DNA of 53,754 bases from Clostridia bacterium (GTDB lineage Bacteria; Bacillota; Clostridia; TANB77; CAG-508), in the NCBI GenBank assembly GCA_022798895.1, contig JAAWNJ010000005.1:1-53754 (forward strand), written 5' to 3'. Shown here in pieces: positions 1 to 8,475 of the stretch; the stretch's first letter is position 1; every line of letters starts with the position of its first letter. A model generated the notes under the pieces. It saw only the letters and a list, made by a program, of their open reading frames with translations, made no database searches and was not told where the DNA came from. The translations under genes and the position numbers were made by a program.

Positions 1-99
1 AGATGGTTTGAAATATCCTTTTTCATTCCACTCTTGATAAATCTCCTCCTCAAAACTTTTTGGTTCAAACTTTCCTTCTAATGGCTTACGATTACTCAT
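1..99 (-). CDS. valS: Valyl-tRNA synthetase, N-terminal fragment (cut by window edge)
   Basis: The first 33 codons of a minus-strand gene run off the left edge. The translation begins MSNRKPLEGKFEPKSF and continues through EEEIYQEWNEKGYF, which matches the conserved start of class I valyl-tRNA synthetases (a peptide around 'Y..W...GYF'). The enzyme charges tRNA-Val with valine in the cytoplasm. An AGGAGG-like site lies just before the ATG. The T-box leader at 541-803 with an apparent valine (GTA) specifier lies upstream in the same orientation, with a DUF1653 gene between them, which supports the assignment. Only the N-terminus is visible, so the catalytic motifs cannot be checked. Confidence 0.8.
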   Translation of the reverse strand, partial: MSNRKPLEGKFEPKSFEEEIYQEWNEKGYFKPS

Positions 100-144
100 A
101 TTTTCCTCCTTCATTTTTATAAGGTTTACAACTTCACTACGCTA

Positions 145-204
145 CGCATAAGTTATTTGTAACTCGTTTTACTCGAACGACTAACTTAATCTCGCTTTGC
201 TCGA
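145..204. repeat. GC-richer imperfect direct repeats between valS and the DUF1653 gene
   Basis: CTCGTTTTACTCGA (163-176) and CTCGCTTTGCTCGA (191-204) are near-identical direct repeats. A copy of the second in opposite orientation with one mismatch lies at 10653-10666, and AACTTATGC occurs beside both. This looks like a small dispersed intergenic repeat family. No function can be assigned. Confidence 0.45.
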
Positions 205-224
205 TTGTATAAGTCATCTGTAGA

Positions 225-479
225 TTACTTTGTTTCACACAGCTGACTTAAATTTTCTATTAATTCAAATCTCACTTTTTGTCCTGTAACATTATCTGGT
301 CTTTCTGGAATTTCCTCTAAAAACATTTTCTCAGGTCTAACACAAATGATGTTTGAACCATCTAAATGTCTATACACAACCATTCTTTCTCTTGTTTCTG
401 AATCTAATCCTACACAAATGACATAATAAAATGGTCCTTTAAAATGTCTGTACACTTCTCCTTCTTTTACTTCTTTCAT
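225..479 (-). CDS. DUF1653 family protein
   Basis: This 84-residue protein has the DUF1653 pattern: an N-terminal 'G.VYRHFKGPFYYVICVG', then 'ERMVVYRHLDG' and 'VRPEKMFLEEI'. DUF1653 proteins are small single-domain bacterial proteins of unknown biochemical role. A clear AGGAGG site precedes the ATG. The gene lies between the T-box leader and valS on the same strand, so it is probably co-transcribed with valS and induced by uncharged tRNA-Val. No signal peptide or membrane segment is visible. Confidence 0.75.
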   Translation of the reverse strand: MKEVKEGEVYRHFKGPFYYVICVGLDSETRERMVVYRHLDGSNIICVRPEKMFLEEIPERPDNVTGQKVRFELIENLSQLCETK

Positions 480-540
480 AACTTTTTTCCTCCTTAATTT
501 TATATTTTATTAGTTAAACTAAGGTTTACCAGCTTACTTA

Positions 541-803
541 GGTAATACAGCAAAAACCTCGCTCCTATATAAGGGCGAGGTAATTTTCTCACGGTACCAC
601 CTTAATTTTGACCAATAAATTAGCCAAATCTTCAAATCCTTTTAACGCAAGTTACACGGATAAGCTTAAGTTTATTTTCAGCTTATCAACTCCAAAGCTA
701 CCTTCTGTTCTCGTTTCTATAAGAAGCTCCCAGCATATCTACTTCTTTTCTCTTTCTAGCTCGTTTGAACTTACTCCTCTTTTTCTTCGTTTTTCAAAAT
801 TCT
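541..803 (-). promoter_or_regulatory. T-box leader riboswitch, probably valine-specific
   Basis: On the minus strand the conserved T-box AAGGTGGTACCG lies near 594-605. It is followed by a terminator, with CCTCGCC pairing to a GAGCGAGG arm and then a T run, at about 551-580. The T-box strand can instead pair upstream to form the antiterminator. Further upstream are an AGTA-containing Stem I region and a 'GAAG-GTA' segment (about 697-703), which fits a GTA valine specifier following a GAA motif. The downstream genes are DUF1653 and valS, consistent with control by uncharged tRNA-Val. The T-box and terminator are seen directly; the specifier is inferred. Confidence 0.85.
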
Positions 804-809
804 GTAAAT

Positions 810-838
810 ATTGTAGCATACTATTTTTTAAATGGCAA
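810..838 (-). promoter_or_regulatory. Promoter of the T-box/DUF1653/valS transcript
   Basis: On the minus strand a -35 box TTGCCA (833-838) and a -10 box TACAAT (810-815) are separated by 17 bases. They sit immediately upstream of the T-box leader. Confidence 0.55.
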
Positions 839-845
839 GATTTTT

Positions 846-1040
846 TTATTTCATAACGAAATAAAAAATCAAAGCTCCTATCATTGCTATCATAAACCCT
901 AATATTTTTAGTCCTAAACTTCCTTCATTTTGGTCTCCAAAACTAAAAGCCTTTTTTGTAATCACTCTTGCATCAAAAATACAAACTACACCAATAGCTA
1001 CTAAAATCATTGCTACTATTCTTAAGATAATTTGTCCCAT
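846..1040 (-). CDS. Small two-segment membrane protein, unknown function
   Basis: The start chosen is ATG at 1040 (MGQIILRIVAMIL), because an AGGAG site lies six bases upstream; a longer reading frame lacks a good site. The 64-residue product has an N-terminal hydrophobic segment (about residues 3-22) and a C-terminal one (about 44-63), joined by a short polar stretch. It is probably an inner-membrane protein. No family is recognised. It ends just before the valS leader promoter. Confidence 0.55.
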   Translation of the reverse strand: MGQIILRIVAMILVAIGVVCIFDARVITKKAFSFGDQNEGSLGLKILGFMIAMIGALIFYFVMK

Positions 1041-1078
1041 TTTTACTCCTTCTCTTGATATACTCCATTCAAAACTAA

Positions 1079-1133
1079 GGTGTGTCCCCAACCTGACAAC
1101 TTTGTCAGAAAAAGGAACGTCCCCAACCTGACA
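1079..1133. repeat. Dispersed GGGGACGT intergenic repeat, copy A
   Basis: The minus strand reads GTCAGGTTGGGGACGTTCC followed by a T run, TGACAAA, and a second GTCAGGTTGGGGACA. It closely matches the plus-strand sequence at 18885-18942, including the terminal ACACACCTTA, and more distantly 20109-20158. Internal TGTCAG/CTGACA stretches allow hairpins. The pattern resembles REP-like repeats mobilised by IS200-type (RAYT) transposases, but no such transposase is in the window. Confidence 0.6.
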
Positions 1134-2006
1134 CTAACTGTTGAAAGTCACTGTATACTTACATTCAAATGAATCATTTGGTTTTAGCGAAATTAAATCT
1201 CGCTTTTGTGTAAATACTCCTGAACCTTTTACTGTATCTGCTGTTGAAAACCATGGCTCAATACAAATAAATGGTGCATTTGGCTTTGACCAAATTGCTA
1301 AATATGGAAAATCTGTAAAATCCATTGTTAAAACAGTGTCCTCTGTTATTCTCTTTTTCAAACTAATTTTATTGGAAGTAATTCCTTTCATGATTAATGC
1401 ATCATTATCAAATGTATGTGGACCAATTGGAATAATCTTTTTATTCTCCATTGGATTTTTAGCATATTCTGTACCAATTAATCCATCTATCAAATAAAGA
1501 AAGTGAATTTTATCTTCTTCTTGTTCAAATTCTAAATAATAATGCCCTTTTTTTAATTCCTGTTGGTCTATTTTGAAAGCTGGATGTCCACCTATTCCAA
1601 ATGGTAAGTTAATTAGACCTGTATTCACTACTTTATAAATTGTAGTTAATTTATTACCTTCTGTGCGATACGTATTGTATAATTCAAATTCATAAGGATA
1701 TTTTGCCAATGTATACTTATTACTTCTTAAAACATAGGAATGAAAATTATCTAATTTTGTTATTGGCTCAAACTCTAAATCTCTAGCAAATCCATGTTGC
1801 ATTAATTCATAAGTTCTTCCACCAATTAAAGTTTTATTCTTCTTTAATTTTCCTACAATAGGAAATAATACTGGTGAATGCCTTTTCCAATAAATTCTAC
1901 CATTTTCGTCTATATAGCTTTCGCCTTGATGTATTTTCTCCTCGCCATTGATTTTAAAACTAATTAGTTCTCCACCCTTGTTTGTTGTTAACATTTGCGT
2001 ATCCAT
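1134..2006 (-). CDS. Aldose 1-epimerase-like protein (LacX/galactose mutarotase superfamily)
   Basis: The 290-residue protein shows the pattern of LacX-like members of the galactose mutarotase fold: 'PVLFPIVGKL' (about 45-54), 'HGFARDLEFE' (about 72-81), 'GIGGHPAFKI' (about 138-147) and 'CIEPWFSTAD' near the C-terminus. Family members interconvert the anomers of a hexose or hexose phosphate; the actual substrate cannot be read from sequence. The start ATG at 2006 follows AAAGGAG; an upstream in-frame ATG lies inside that site and is less likely. It has no signal peptide, so it should be cytoplasmic. It lies downstream of recG on the same strand with about 100 bases between them. Confidence 0.8.
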   Translation of the reverse strand: MDTQMLTTNKGGELISFKINGEEKIHQGESYIDENGRIYWKRHSPVLFPIVGKLKKNKTLIGGRTYELMQHGFARDLEFEPITKLDNFHSYVLRSNKYTLAKYPYEFELYNTYRTEGNKLTTIYKVVNTGLINLPFGIGGHPAFKIDQQELKKGHYYLEFEQEEDKIHFLYLIDGLIGTEYAKNPMENKKIIPIGPHTFDNDALIMKGITSNKISLKKRITEDTVLTMDFTDFPYLAIWSKPNAPFICIEPWFSTADTVKGSGVFTQKRDLISLKPNDSFECKYTVTFNS

Positions 2007-2110
2007 AGGCTTTTCTCCTTTCATTCTAATTCTTCTATATCATATTGTGTTTTTATGTAAATGTCAAGGCATTTTTTGCTATTTCCGTAAGGCTTTTTTC
2101 ATTATTTGTT

Positions 2111-4180
2111 TTATAAAGCTATACTTTGATTTAATCTATTATCTACCAATTTGCGTAGCCTTATATTTTTTTCTTCTTTTAAGCCTTTATCGTCTGCCTC
2201 TATTTTTAATGCTACACTTTGAACTGATTTTAGCATTGGCATATCTACAAATAAGTTAGCAATCTTAAATTCTGGAAGTCCATGTTGCTTTGTTCCAAAG
2301 AACTCTCCTGTTCCACGAAGCTCTAAGTCTTTTTCTGCAATTACAAATCCATCATTCGTTTCTTGCATAGTTTTCATTCTTTCTCTTCCTACCTGTGAAC
2401 AATGACTATCATATTTTAAAATGCAATAAGATTGATATGCTCCTCTTCCTACTCTTCCTCTTAATTGGTGAAGTTGGGCAAGCCCAAATCTTTCTGAATT
2501 TTCTACCACCATAACACTAGCATTCGGAACATTTACTCCTACTTCAATAACTGTGGTAGATACTAGAATATCAATCTCTCCATTTTTAAATTTCTCCATT
2601 ACTTCATCTTTTTCTTTTGGTTTCATTTTTCCATAAACACATTCCACTTTATACTTTGGAAAAATTTCTTTTTGATATTTCTGCGTCCATTCTTTGACTG
2701 CTTTTAAATCTGCCTTTTGCTCATCAATGTCTACTTCTTCTTTTTCTTCTACTAATGGACATACTACATAAACTTGTCGCCCTTCGTCAATATTTTTACA
2801 GATAAAATTATTTACTCTTTCTTCCATTCTTTTGGTTACTGCAAAAGTTTCTATCTTTTTCCTGTTGGGTGGTAATTCATCAATAATAGAAATATCTAAG
2901 TCACCATATAAAATTAGGGCAAGTGTTCTTGGAATTGGTGTTGCTGTCATAACTAATACATCAGGATTTATTCCTTTATCAGAAATAGCTGCTCTTTGGC
3001 GCACCCCAAAACGGTGTTGTTCATCTGTTACTACCAAACCTAATTTATGGAAAATGACTTTGTCTGTAATCAAAGCATGTGTACCAATTAATACTTGAAT
3101 TGTACCATCTGCTAACTGCTCTAAAATTTCTTCTCTTTCTTTCTTTTTAGTTGCTCCAAGTAGTAAGCTACAGCGAATTCCCATTGGTTCTAGAATTTTT
3201 TGAAATTCCTCTAAATGCTGTGTTGCTAAAATTGCTGTTGGTGCCATAACGGCTACTTGATATCCTGCTTTTACTGCCTTATATGCTGCTATCATAGCTA
3301 CAACTGTTTTTCCAGATCCAACATCTCCTTGCAATAAACGGTTCATCACTTTTGGAGATTCCATATCTTTATCAATTTCTTCTAATACTCTTAATTGTGC
3401 TTTTGTCAATTTAAAGGGTAGATTGTTAATCACATCAGACATTTTTACATCTTTAGCATAGCAAATTCCATCTTGTATTTCTGCCTGACCTTTTAATTCT
3501 AGTAAAGCTAATTGCAAACTTAATAGTTCTTCAAAGACTAATCTTTTACGTGCTTTCAAACGTTCTGCTTCTGAAGTTGGAAAATGAATTTTTCGTATAC
3601 TTTCTTCTAAGCCTTCTAAATTATATTCTGAAAGTAAATATTCAGGCAAAGTCTCTTCTAATTTGTTTTCTACCATTTTTAAACTATTTTCTACTGCTTG
3701 TCTAATTGCTGTTTGTGATAATTTATATGTAGAAGGATATATCGGCATGATTTTTCCTGTATTTTTGTTTTTGCCAACTTCATCATAAACTGGACTTCTC
3801 ATTTCTGTTTGAGTAAAATTCTTCTCTACTTTTCCAAAAAATCGGTAAGTTTGCCCTCTTTTAATTTGTTGTTTCACATAAGTTTGGTTAAACCAAGTAA
3901 TCGTACACTTTCCTGTTTCGTCTTCTACTGTAGTTTTTAATACTGTCATATTTTTGCGAATACGATTTACTGTCACTTCTGAAACTACAGTTGCTTCAAT
4001 GGTAACTTCTTCCCCTGCTACTATTTCTTCTATCTTTTTTACTTTGCTTCTATCTTCGTATTCACGAGGAAAATAGGTGATTAAATCACCCAAAGTATAA
4101 ATTCCTAAAGTATTTAATAGCTCGGCTCGGTTAGGTCCTACTCCTTTTATATATTGTACACTTTGTGTTAAATCTATCAT
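2111..4180 (-). CDS. recG: ATP-dependent DNA helicase RecG
   Basis: The 689-residue protein has the usual RecG length. It has an N-terminal helix-hairpin-like 'YIKGVGPNRAELL' and an OB-fold wedge domain, then a superfamily 2 helicase core. Visible motifs are Walker A LLQGDVGSGKT, the DEQH box (TDEQHRFGV), TATPIPRT, and the C-terminal 'RGRVGRG' and 'ELRGTGEFFGTKQHG'. RecG remodels stalled forks and Holliday junctions. The start ATG at 4180 has a GAGG site; the longer frame to 4249 has no comparable site. It is transcribed divergently from asd. Confidence 0.95.
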   Translation of the reverse strand: MIDLTQSVQYIKGVGPNRAELLNTLGIYTLGDLITYFPREYEDRSKVKKIEEIVAGEEVTIEATVVSEVTVNRIRKNMTVLKTTVEDETGKCTITWFNQTYVKQQIKRGQTYRFFGKVEKNFTQTEMRSPVYDEVGKNKNTGKIMPIYPSTYKLSQTAIRQAVENSLKMVENKLEETLPEYLLSEYNLEGLEESIRKIHFPTSEAERLKARKRLVFEELLSLQLALLELKGQAEIQDGICYAKDVKMSDVINNLPFKLTKAQLRVLEEIDKDMESPKVMNRLLQGDVGSGKTVVAMIAAYKAVKAGYQVAVMAPTAILATQHLEEFQKILEPMGIRCSLLLGATKKKEREEILEQLADGTIQVLIGTHALITDKVIFHKLGLVVTDEQHRFGVRQRAAISDKGINPDVLVMTATPIPRTLALILYGDLDISIIDELPPNRKKIETFAVTKRMEERVNNFICKNIDEGRQVYVVCPLVEEKEEVDIDEQKADLKAVKEWTQKYQKEIFPKYKVECVYGKMKPKEKDEVMEKFKNGEIDILVSTTVIEVGVNVPNASVMVVENSERFGLAQLHQLRGRVGRGAYQSYCILKYDSHCSQVGRERMKTMQETNDGFVIAEKDLELRGTGEFFGTKQHGLPEFKIANLFVDMPMLKSVQSVALKIEADDKGLKEEKNIRLRKLVDNRLNQSIAL

Positions 4181-4326
4181 ACTTTTTTCCTCTTTAACAA
4201 AACATTTTTTCTTTTTTCTATTATATATCAGTTTTTGAAAAAGACGCAAGTTTTTTTGACAAAAACCTTAGTAATATAGACAAGTTTTTTTCTCATATAT
4301 TAGAAACTGAAAGGTGTGAAATAATT

Positions 4327-5331
4327 ATGAGAGAAAATAAATTGGCTATTGTTGGTGCTACTGGGCTTGTAGGTCAAACTATTTTAAAAGTTTTAGAAGA
4401 AAAAAAGTTACCTATCGAAGATTACGTCTTCTTTGCTTCTAGCAAGTCTGCTGGAAAAAAAATTAAGTTTTTAGAAAATGAATATATTGTCCAAGAATTA
4501 ACACCTAATTCTTTTGATGAAGACATTTCTCATGCTATCTTTTCGGCTGGTGGTACTGTTGCTAAAAACTTTGCACCTATTGCAGCTTCAAAAGGTTGCG
4601 TTGTAATTGATAATAGCAGTAGCTTTCGAATGGATACGAATGTTCCTTTAGTTGTGCCTGAAGTAAACCCAGAAGAAATTAGTCTTCATCATGGTATTAT
4701 CGCTAACCCTAACTGCTCTACTATTCAAGCTGTTGTTGCTTTAAAACCTTTAGACGAAGCTTACCATATAAAAAGAATTGTTTATAGTACTTATCAGGCT
4801 GTTTCAGGTGCAGGTCAAAAGGGTGTTATAGATTTAGAAAATGGCATTAGGCATAACAGTTCTTCTGGATATGAATTACAAAAATTCCCTATTCCCATTT
4901 TTAATAACTGTTTACCACATATTGATGTTTTTTTAGAAAATGGTTATACAAAAGAAGAGGAAAAGATGATAAATGAAACAAGAAAAATCTTAAAAAGACC
5001 AGACTTAGCAATTACTGCAACAACAGTTAGAGTTCCTGTTTTGAATAGTCATAGTGAAGCTATTAATGTAGAATTTGAAAAAGATTTTGAACTGTCTGCG
5101 TTAAAAGAAAATTTGCAAAAATCTTCTGGTATTGTTATAAAAGATGATACTAACTTTGAAACATATCCCACTACTTTAGATACTAATGGTAAGGATGAAG
5201 TTTTTATTGGTAGAATTCGTAGAGATTTTAGTGTAAAGTCTGGAGTGAATTTATGGGTGGTTGCTGATAATTTGAGAAAAGGCGCTGCTAGTAATGCAGT
5301 ACAAATTTTAGAGAAGTTAATTAGTTGTTAG
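4327..5331 (+). CDS. asd: Aspartate-semialdehyde dehydrogenase
   Basis: The 334-residue enzyme catalyses the NADPH-dependent reduction of aspartyl phosphate to aspartate semialdehyde, the branch point to lysine/diaminopimelate, threonine and methionine. It has an N-terminal Rossmann motif 'AIVGATGLVGQT' (about 8-19), the catalytic cysteine in 'NPNCSTIQ' (about 127-134), 'YQAVSGAGQKG' and a conserved 'RVPV..SHSE' segment. The start has an AAAGGTG site. With dapA at 8476 it supplies the diaminopimelate pathway, though the two are not in one operon. Its 3' end overlaps the convergent toxin remnant by 11 bases. Confidence 0.96.
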   Translation: MRENKLAIVGATGLVGQTILKVLEEKKLPIEDYVFFASSKSAGKKIKFLENEYIVQELTPNSFDEDISHAIFSAGGTVAKNFAPIAASKGCVVIDNSSSFRMDTNVPLVVPEVNPEEISLHHGIIANPNCSTIQAVVALKPLDEAYHIKRIVYSTYQAVSGAGQKGVIDLENGIRHNSSSGYELQKFPIPIFNNCLPHIDVFLENGYTKEEEKMINETRKILKRPDLAITATTVRVPVLNSHSEAINVEFEKDFELSALKENLQKSSGIVIKDDTNFETYPTTLDTNGKDEVFIGRIRRDFSVKSGVNLWVVADNLRKGAASNAVQILEKLISC

Positions 5332-5604
5332 AAATATACTTTTTTAGTTCTTGATAAAAATTTTCTCTTGTTCCAATTAAGATGATAATTATTACTTCTT
5401 TTTCAGAATATATTTGATACGAAATTTCATAATTAGTTTTGTGATAAAATACGTCGAATCCATATATGTCACTTAAGTCCCCTTTTTTCATTTCACCTAT
5501 ATATGGATTCCTCTGTATCTCATAAATAGCATTTTTTATTTTCTCTTTCAAATTTTTTTCTTTATATATTTTTCTGCTCTTGGCATGAATCTAATTTGAT
5601 ACAC
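5321..5604 (-). pseudogene. RelE/ParE-type toxin with a one-base frameshift
   Basis: Read from GTG at 5604 the frame gives MYQIRFMPRAEKYIKK and then stops. The neighbouring frame continues as LKEKIKNAIYEIQRNPYIGE, then a C-terminal 'YEISYQIY' and 'GTRENFYQELKKYI', typical of RelE/ParE mRNA interferase-like toxins (about 93 residues in total). The frames would join if the run of seven A (minus strand, about 5553-5559) had one more. The GTG start follows GGAGGAA and sits two bases after the antitoxin stop. It may be a decayed toxin, slippage on the A run, or a homopolymer sequencing error. Confidence 0.75.
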
Positions 5605-5606
5605 CT

Positions 5607-5978
5607 TTATTCCTCCTCTTTAAATACTTCTTCAATTGTTGCATACGGTGCTTCATCTTCTGCTACTTTACTTGCCTCATTTTTTACTTCTTTTATAGCC
5701 TCTCTTATTTCTGTTTTCCTTTTTTTAAATTCTTCTAATAACTTTTGCCCTTTATATCCTTCCTTTATTAAGTCTTCTAATATTAAGTCGGCAAAATTAT
5801 CTTGGCTTGTGTCAACAATTGGTCTAATAATAATTGAATTATCTTTCATCATACACTCAACTTCATTTTCTATATTTAATGCCTTGCAAAATTCTAAAGG
5901 AATTGTAATTTGCCTTTTGCCAGAAACTGATATTCTTTTTGGTTTCATTACTCTTTTCTCCATTTCTAAAACTTCCAT
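5607..5978 (-). CDS. AbrB/SpoVT-type antitoxin
   Basis: This 123-residue protein has an N-terminal swapped-hairpin AbrB DNA-binding domain ('ISVSGKRQITIPLEFCKALNIE', about residues 15-37) and an acidic, helical C-terminal tail that would bind the toxin. AbrB-type antitoxins repress their own operon as toxin complexes. It is directly upstream of the frameshifted RelE/ParE-type toxin, with only a few bases between them. The start has an AAGGAG site. Confidence 0.82.
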   Translation of the reverse strand: MEVLEMEKRVMKPKRISVSGKRQITIPLEFCKALNIENEVECMMKDNSIIIRPIVDTSQDNFADLILEDLIKEGYKGQKLLEEFKKRKTEIREAIKEVKNEASKVAEDEAPYATIEEVFKEEE

Positions 5979-6196
5979 TTTTCATGTTCTCCTTGTATTA
6001 TATTCATTTTCTAATTTTATATTCTTTGTTTCATTGTATCAAAGAAACAAAGAAATGTCAATCTCTCCATTTTTCACTTTTTGTTGTATTTTCTTGCATT
6101 TTGTGCTAAAATGATGATGTTTTAAAATATATATAATTCACCAAGTGGCTAATTTACGTATGATATATATTCTTAAAACTAGAAATTGGAGGAATT

Positions 6197-6922
6197 ATGT
6201 TAGAATTAAAGGATATCTCTTTTACAAGAGATAATAAACAAATATTAAATCACATTAGTTTAAAAATAGATAACAGTAAGTTAGTAGCTATTACTGGTCC
6301 TAACGGTTCTGGTAAATCAACACTTGCTAAAATCATCATGGGTATTTTAACACCAGATTCTGGTACCATTTTATTAGATGGACAAGATATTACCCACAAA
6401 AATATCACAGACAGAGCAAAACTTGGAATTGGATTTGCTTTTCAACAGCCAGTCAGATTTAAAGGCTTAACTGTAAAAGATTTAATTGAAATCTCTGCTG
6501 GAAATAGCTTAAAACTTTCAGAGGCTTGCAATTATCTATCTGATGTTGGCTTATGTGCTAAAGATTACTTAAACCGTGAAATTAGCAGTTCTCTATCTGG
6601 TGGAGAATTAAAGCGCATTGAAATCGCAATGTTAGCTGCTAAGAAATCAAAACTTACTGTTTTTGATGAACCAGAAGCTGGAATTGATTTATGGAGTTTT
6701 AATAGTTTGATTAGTGTATTTGAAAAAATGCATCATGAAATTCAAAGCTCTTCTATTGTTATCATTTCTCACCAAGAGAAAATCTTAAATATTTCTGATG
6801 AAATTATTTTATTAGCTGATGGTGAAATTACAACTGTTGGTCAAAAAGAGGAGGTTCTCCCTCTTCTCTTAAATCAGACTACTAAACCTTGCAAAGTTAT
6901 GCTAGATAAAGGAGGTAATTAA
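6197..6922 (+). CDS. sufC: SufC-like Fe-S assembly ATPase (minimal SUF/SMS type)
   Basis: This 241-residue ABC ATPase has Walker A GPNGSGKST (about 35-43), a Q-loop 'FAFQQP', the signature LSGGELKR and Walker B 'LTVFDEPEAGID', the SufC variant in which the D-loop carries 'EAGIDLW'. SufC hydrolyses ATP to drive Fe-S cluster assembly on a SufB/D-type scaffold. The scaffold-like gene follows after four bases with its own AAAGGAGG site, so the two form an operon. No SufS, SufU or SufD is adjacent. Confidence 0.9.
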   Translation: MLELKDISFTRDNKQILNHISLKIDNSKLVAITGPNGSGKSTLAKIIMGILTPDSGTILLDGQDITHKNITDRAKLGIGFAFQQPVRFKGLTVKDLIEISAGNSLKLSEACNYLSDVGLCAKDYLNREISSSLSGGELKRIEIAMLAAKKSKLTVFDEPEAGIDLWSFNSLISVFEKMHHEIQSSSIVIISHQEKILNISDEIILLADGEITTVGQKEEVLPLLLNQTTKPCKVMLDKGGN

Positions 6923-6925
6923 TCT

Positions 6926-7867
6926 ATGAGTAATGAAATTGAAAATAAATTAGATGCTATTGAAATGAATTTACTAAAATCCATTGCTGACATTGAGAAA
7001 ACTCCTATGGGTGCCTACAACATCCGTGAAAATGGAAAAGGTGTTGCTAGGAAGACAACAGCTAATATTGACATTGTAACCAAAGAGGACAAGCCTGGTA
7101 TTGATATTATCATTAAGCCAAACACGAAAAATGAAAGTATACATATTCCTGTCATTTTAACTAAAAGTGGTTTTAACGATGTAGTATATAACGATTTCTA
7201 TATTGGTGAAAATGCTGATGTTGTCATCGTTGCAGGCTGTGGTATCCATAACTCCTCCTGTGAGACCTCAGAGCATGATGGAATTCATACTTTTCATCTA
7301 GCCAAAGGAGCTAAAGTAAAGTATATTGAAAAACACTATGGTGAAGGTGAAGGCACAGGTGATAGAATTTTAAATCCTCAAACTCTTGTATATTTAGAAG
7401 ACAGTAGCAGTTTAGAAATGGAAACCGTTCAAATTAAGGGAGTTACTTCTACTGTTCGTGAAACCAAAGGAGAACTTGGTCCTAATAGTAATTTAGTCAT
7501 TACAGAACGTATCATGACTGCTGGTAATCAAACAGCCAAAACTATTTTTAATGTAAATTTAAATGGAGAAAATTCTAGTGTACATGTTGCATCTCGCTCT
7601 ATTGCACGTGACCATTCTACTCAAGAATTTATTTCTAATGTCAATGGTAATACTAAATGTTTTGGCCATATAGAATGTGATGCCATTATCATGGATAAAG
7701 CGAAAGTCATTTCTACACCTCAAATTATCGCGAATGATATTAACGCAAGTTTAATTCATGAAGCTGCTATTGGAAAAATTGCAGGAGAACAAATTATTAA
7801 ACTAATGTCACTTGGTTTAACTGAAGCTGAAGCTGAAGAACAAATTATTAATGGATTTTTAAAATAG
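6926..7867 (+). CDS. sufB: SufB/SufD-like Fe-S scaffold (minimal SUF/SMS type)
   Basis: This 313-residue protein is short for SufB and matches the SufB/D core beta-helix family: 'GIHNSSCETSEHDGIHTFHL', 'SRSIARDHSTQEF', 'GHIECDAIIMD' and the C-terminal 'LIHEAAIGKIAGEQIIKLMSLGLTEAEAEEQII'. That ending is the standard SufB/D signature. In two-gene SMS systems a single B-type protein pairs with SufC. Cysteines in 'CGIHNSSC' and 'FGHIECD' are candidate cluster ligands. It probably acts as a homodimer with SufC, which is inferred because no SufD is present. A bidirectional terminator follows. Confidence 0.88.
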   Translation: MSNEIENKLDAIEMNLLKSIADIEKTPMGAYNIRENGKGVARKTTANIDIVTKEDKPGIDIIIKPNTKNESIHIPVILTKSGFNDVVYNDFYIGENADVVIVAGCGIHNSSCETSEHDGIHTFHLAKGAKVKYIEKHYGEGEGTGDRILNPQTLVYLEDSSSLEMETVQIKGVTSTVRETKGELGPNSNLVITERIMTAGNQTAKTIFNVNLNGENSSVHVASRSIARDHSTQEFISNVNGNTKCFGHIECDAIIMDKAKVISTPQIIANDINASLIHEAAIGKIAGEQIIKLMSLGLTEAEAEEQIINGFLK

Positions 7868-7891
7868 CATTACACTTGGAACTTGTGTAAC

Positions 7892-7933
7892 AAAAAGAGA
7901 ACACCCGCCATATTAGCTGATGTTCTCTTTTTG
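7892..7933. terminator. Bidirectional Rho-independent terminator
   Basis: AAAAAGAGAACA pairs perfectly with TGTTCTCTTTTT across a 16-base loop. It ends in T on both strands and sits between the convergent sufB-like gene and the unknown gene at 7944. Confidence 0.85.
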
Positions 7934-7943
7934 CTTTTCCTTG

Positions 7944-8261
7944 TTACTTCTTTACTGCTGCCACTATCTTTTTAATCCAACAGCATAAGGCACATTCTTC
8001 GTTTTTTGACATGTAGAGGGTATAGTAACCAGGATGTGTTTCTCTAATACAAAATGCCTGATCTCCTTTTTTGGTAATAAACCCCATCTCTTCTGGCATT
8101 GTTCCCAATTCAAAGTATGCTTTAAATTTTCTTTGCTTTTTCTCTGAAAAGCACCCTGCCTTTCTGGTCAAAAAATAGAAGAACATCCTGACTTCTGCTT
8201 TGCTTAAGTTGGCTACTTGTTCTACTTCAACTGTCCGCCCCTTTTCTGTATAAGTTGCCAT
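7944..8261 (-). CDS. Small cysteine-containing protein, unknown function
   Basis: This 105-residue product is not recognised. It has a basic middle ('SEKKQRKFKAYFELG') and a C-terminal 'NEECALCCWIKKIV' with three close cysteines. The start ATG at 8261 follows AGAGGTG; a longer frame to 8312 lacks such a site. No signal peptide or membrane segment is visible. Confidence 0.6.
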   Translation of the reverse strand: MATYTEKGRTVEVEQVANLSKAEVRMFFYFLTRKAGCFSEKKQRKFKAYFELGTMPEEMGFITKKGDQAFCIRETHPGYYTLYMSKNEECALCCWIKKIVAAVKK

Positions 8262-8475
8262 CTTATCACCTCTTTTATTCTTTTTAGTAACAAAGTTTCT
8301 ACTTCTGCACATTTGCTAGTAGATTTTTCTACAGAACGCTTCTTGTATTATAACATAATTAGTTTACTTTTTCAAGGTTTATTCTACCTATCCACATTTT
8401 TTTCAAATTTGTTGGCATAAAACCACTTTATTTCATATTATACATTAGTTTATCTGTATCCAAGGAGGTTTTATT

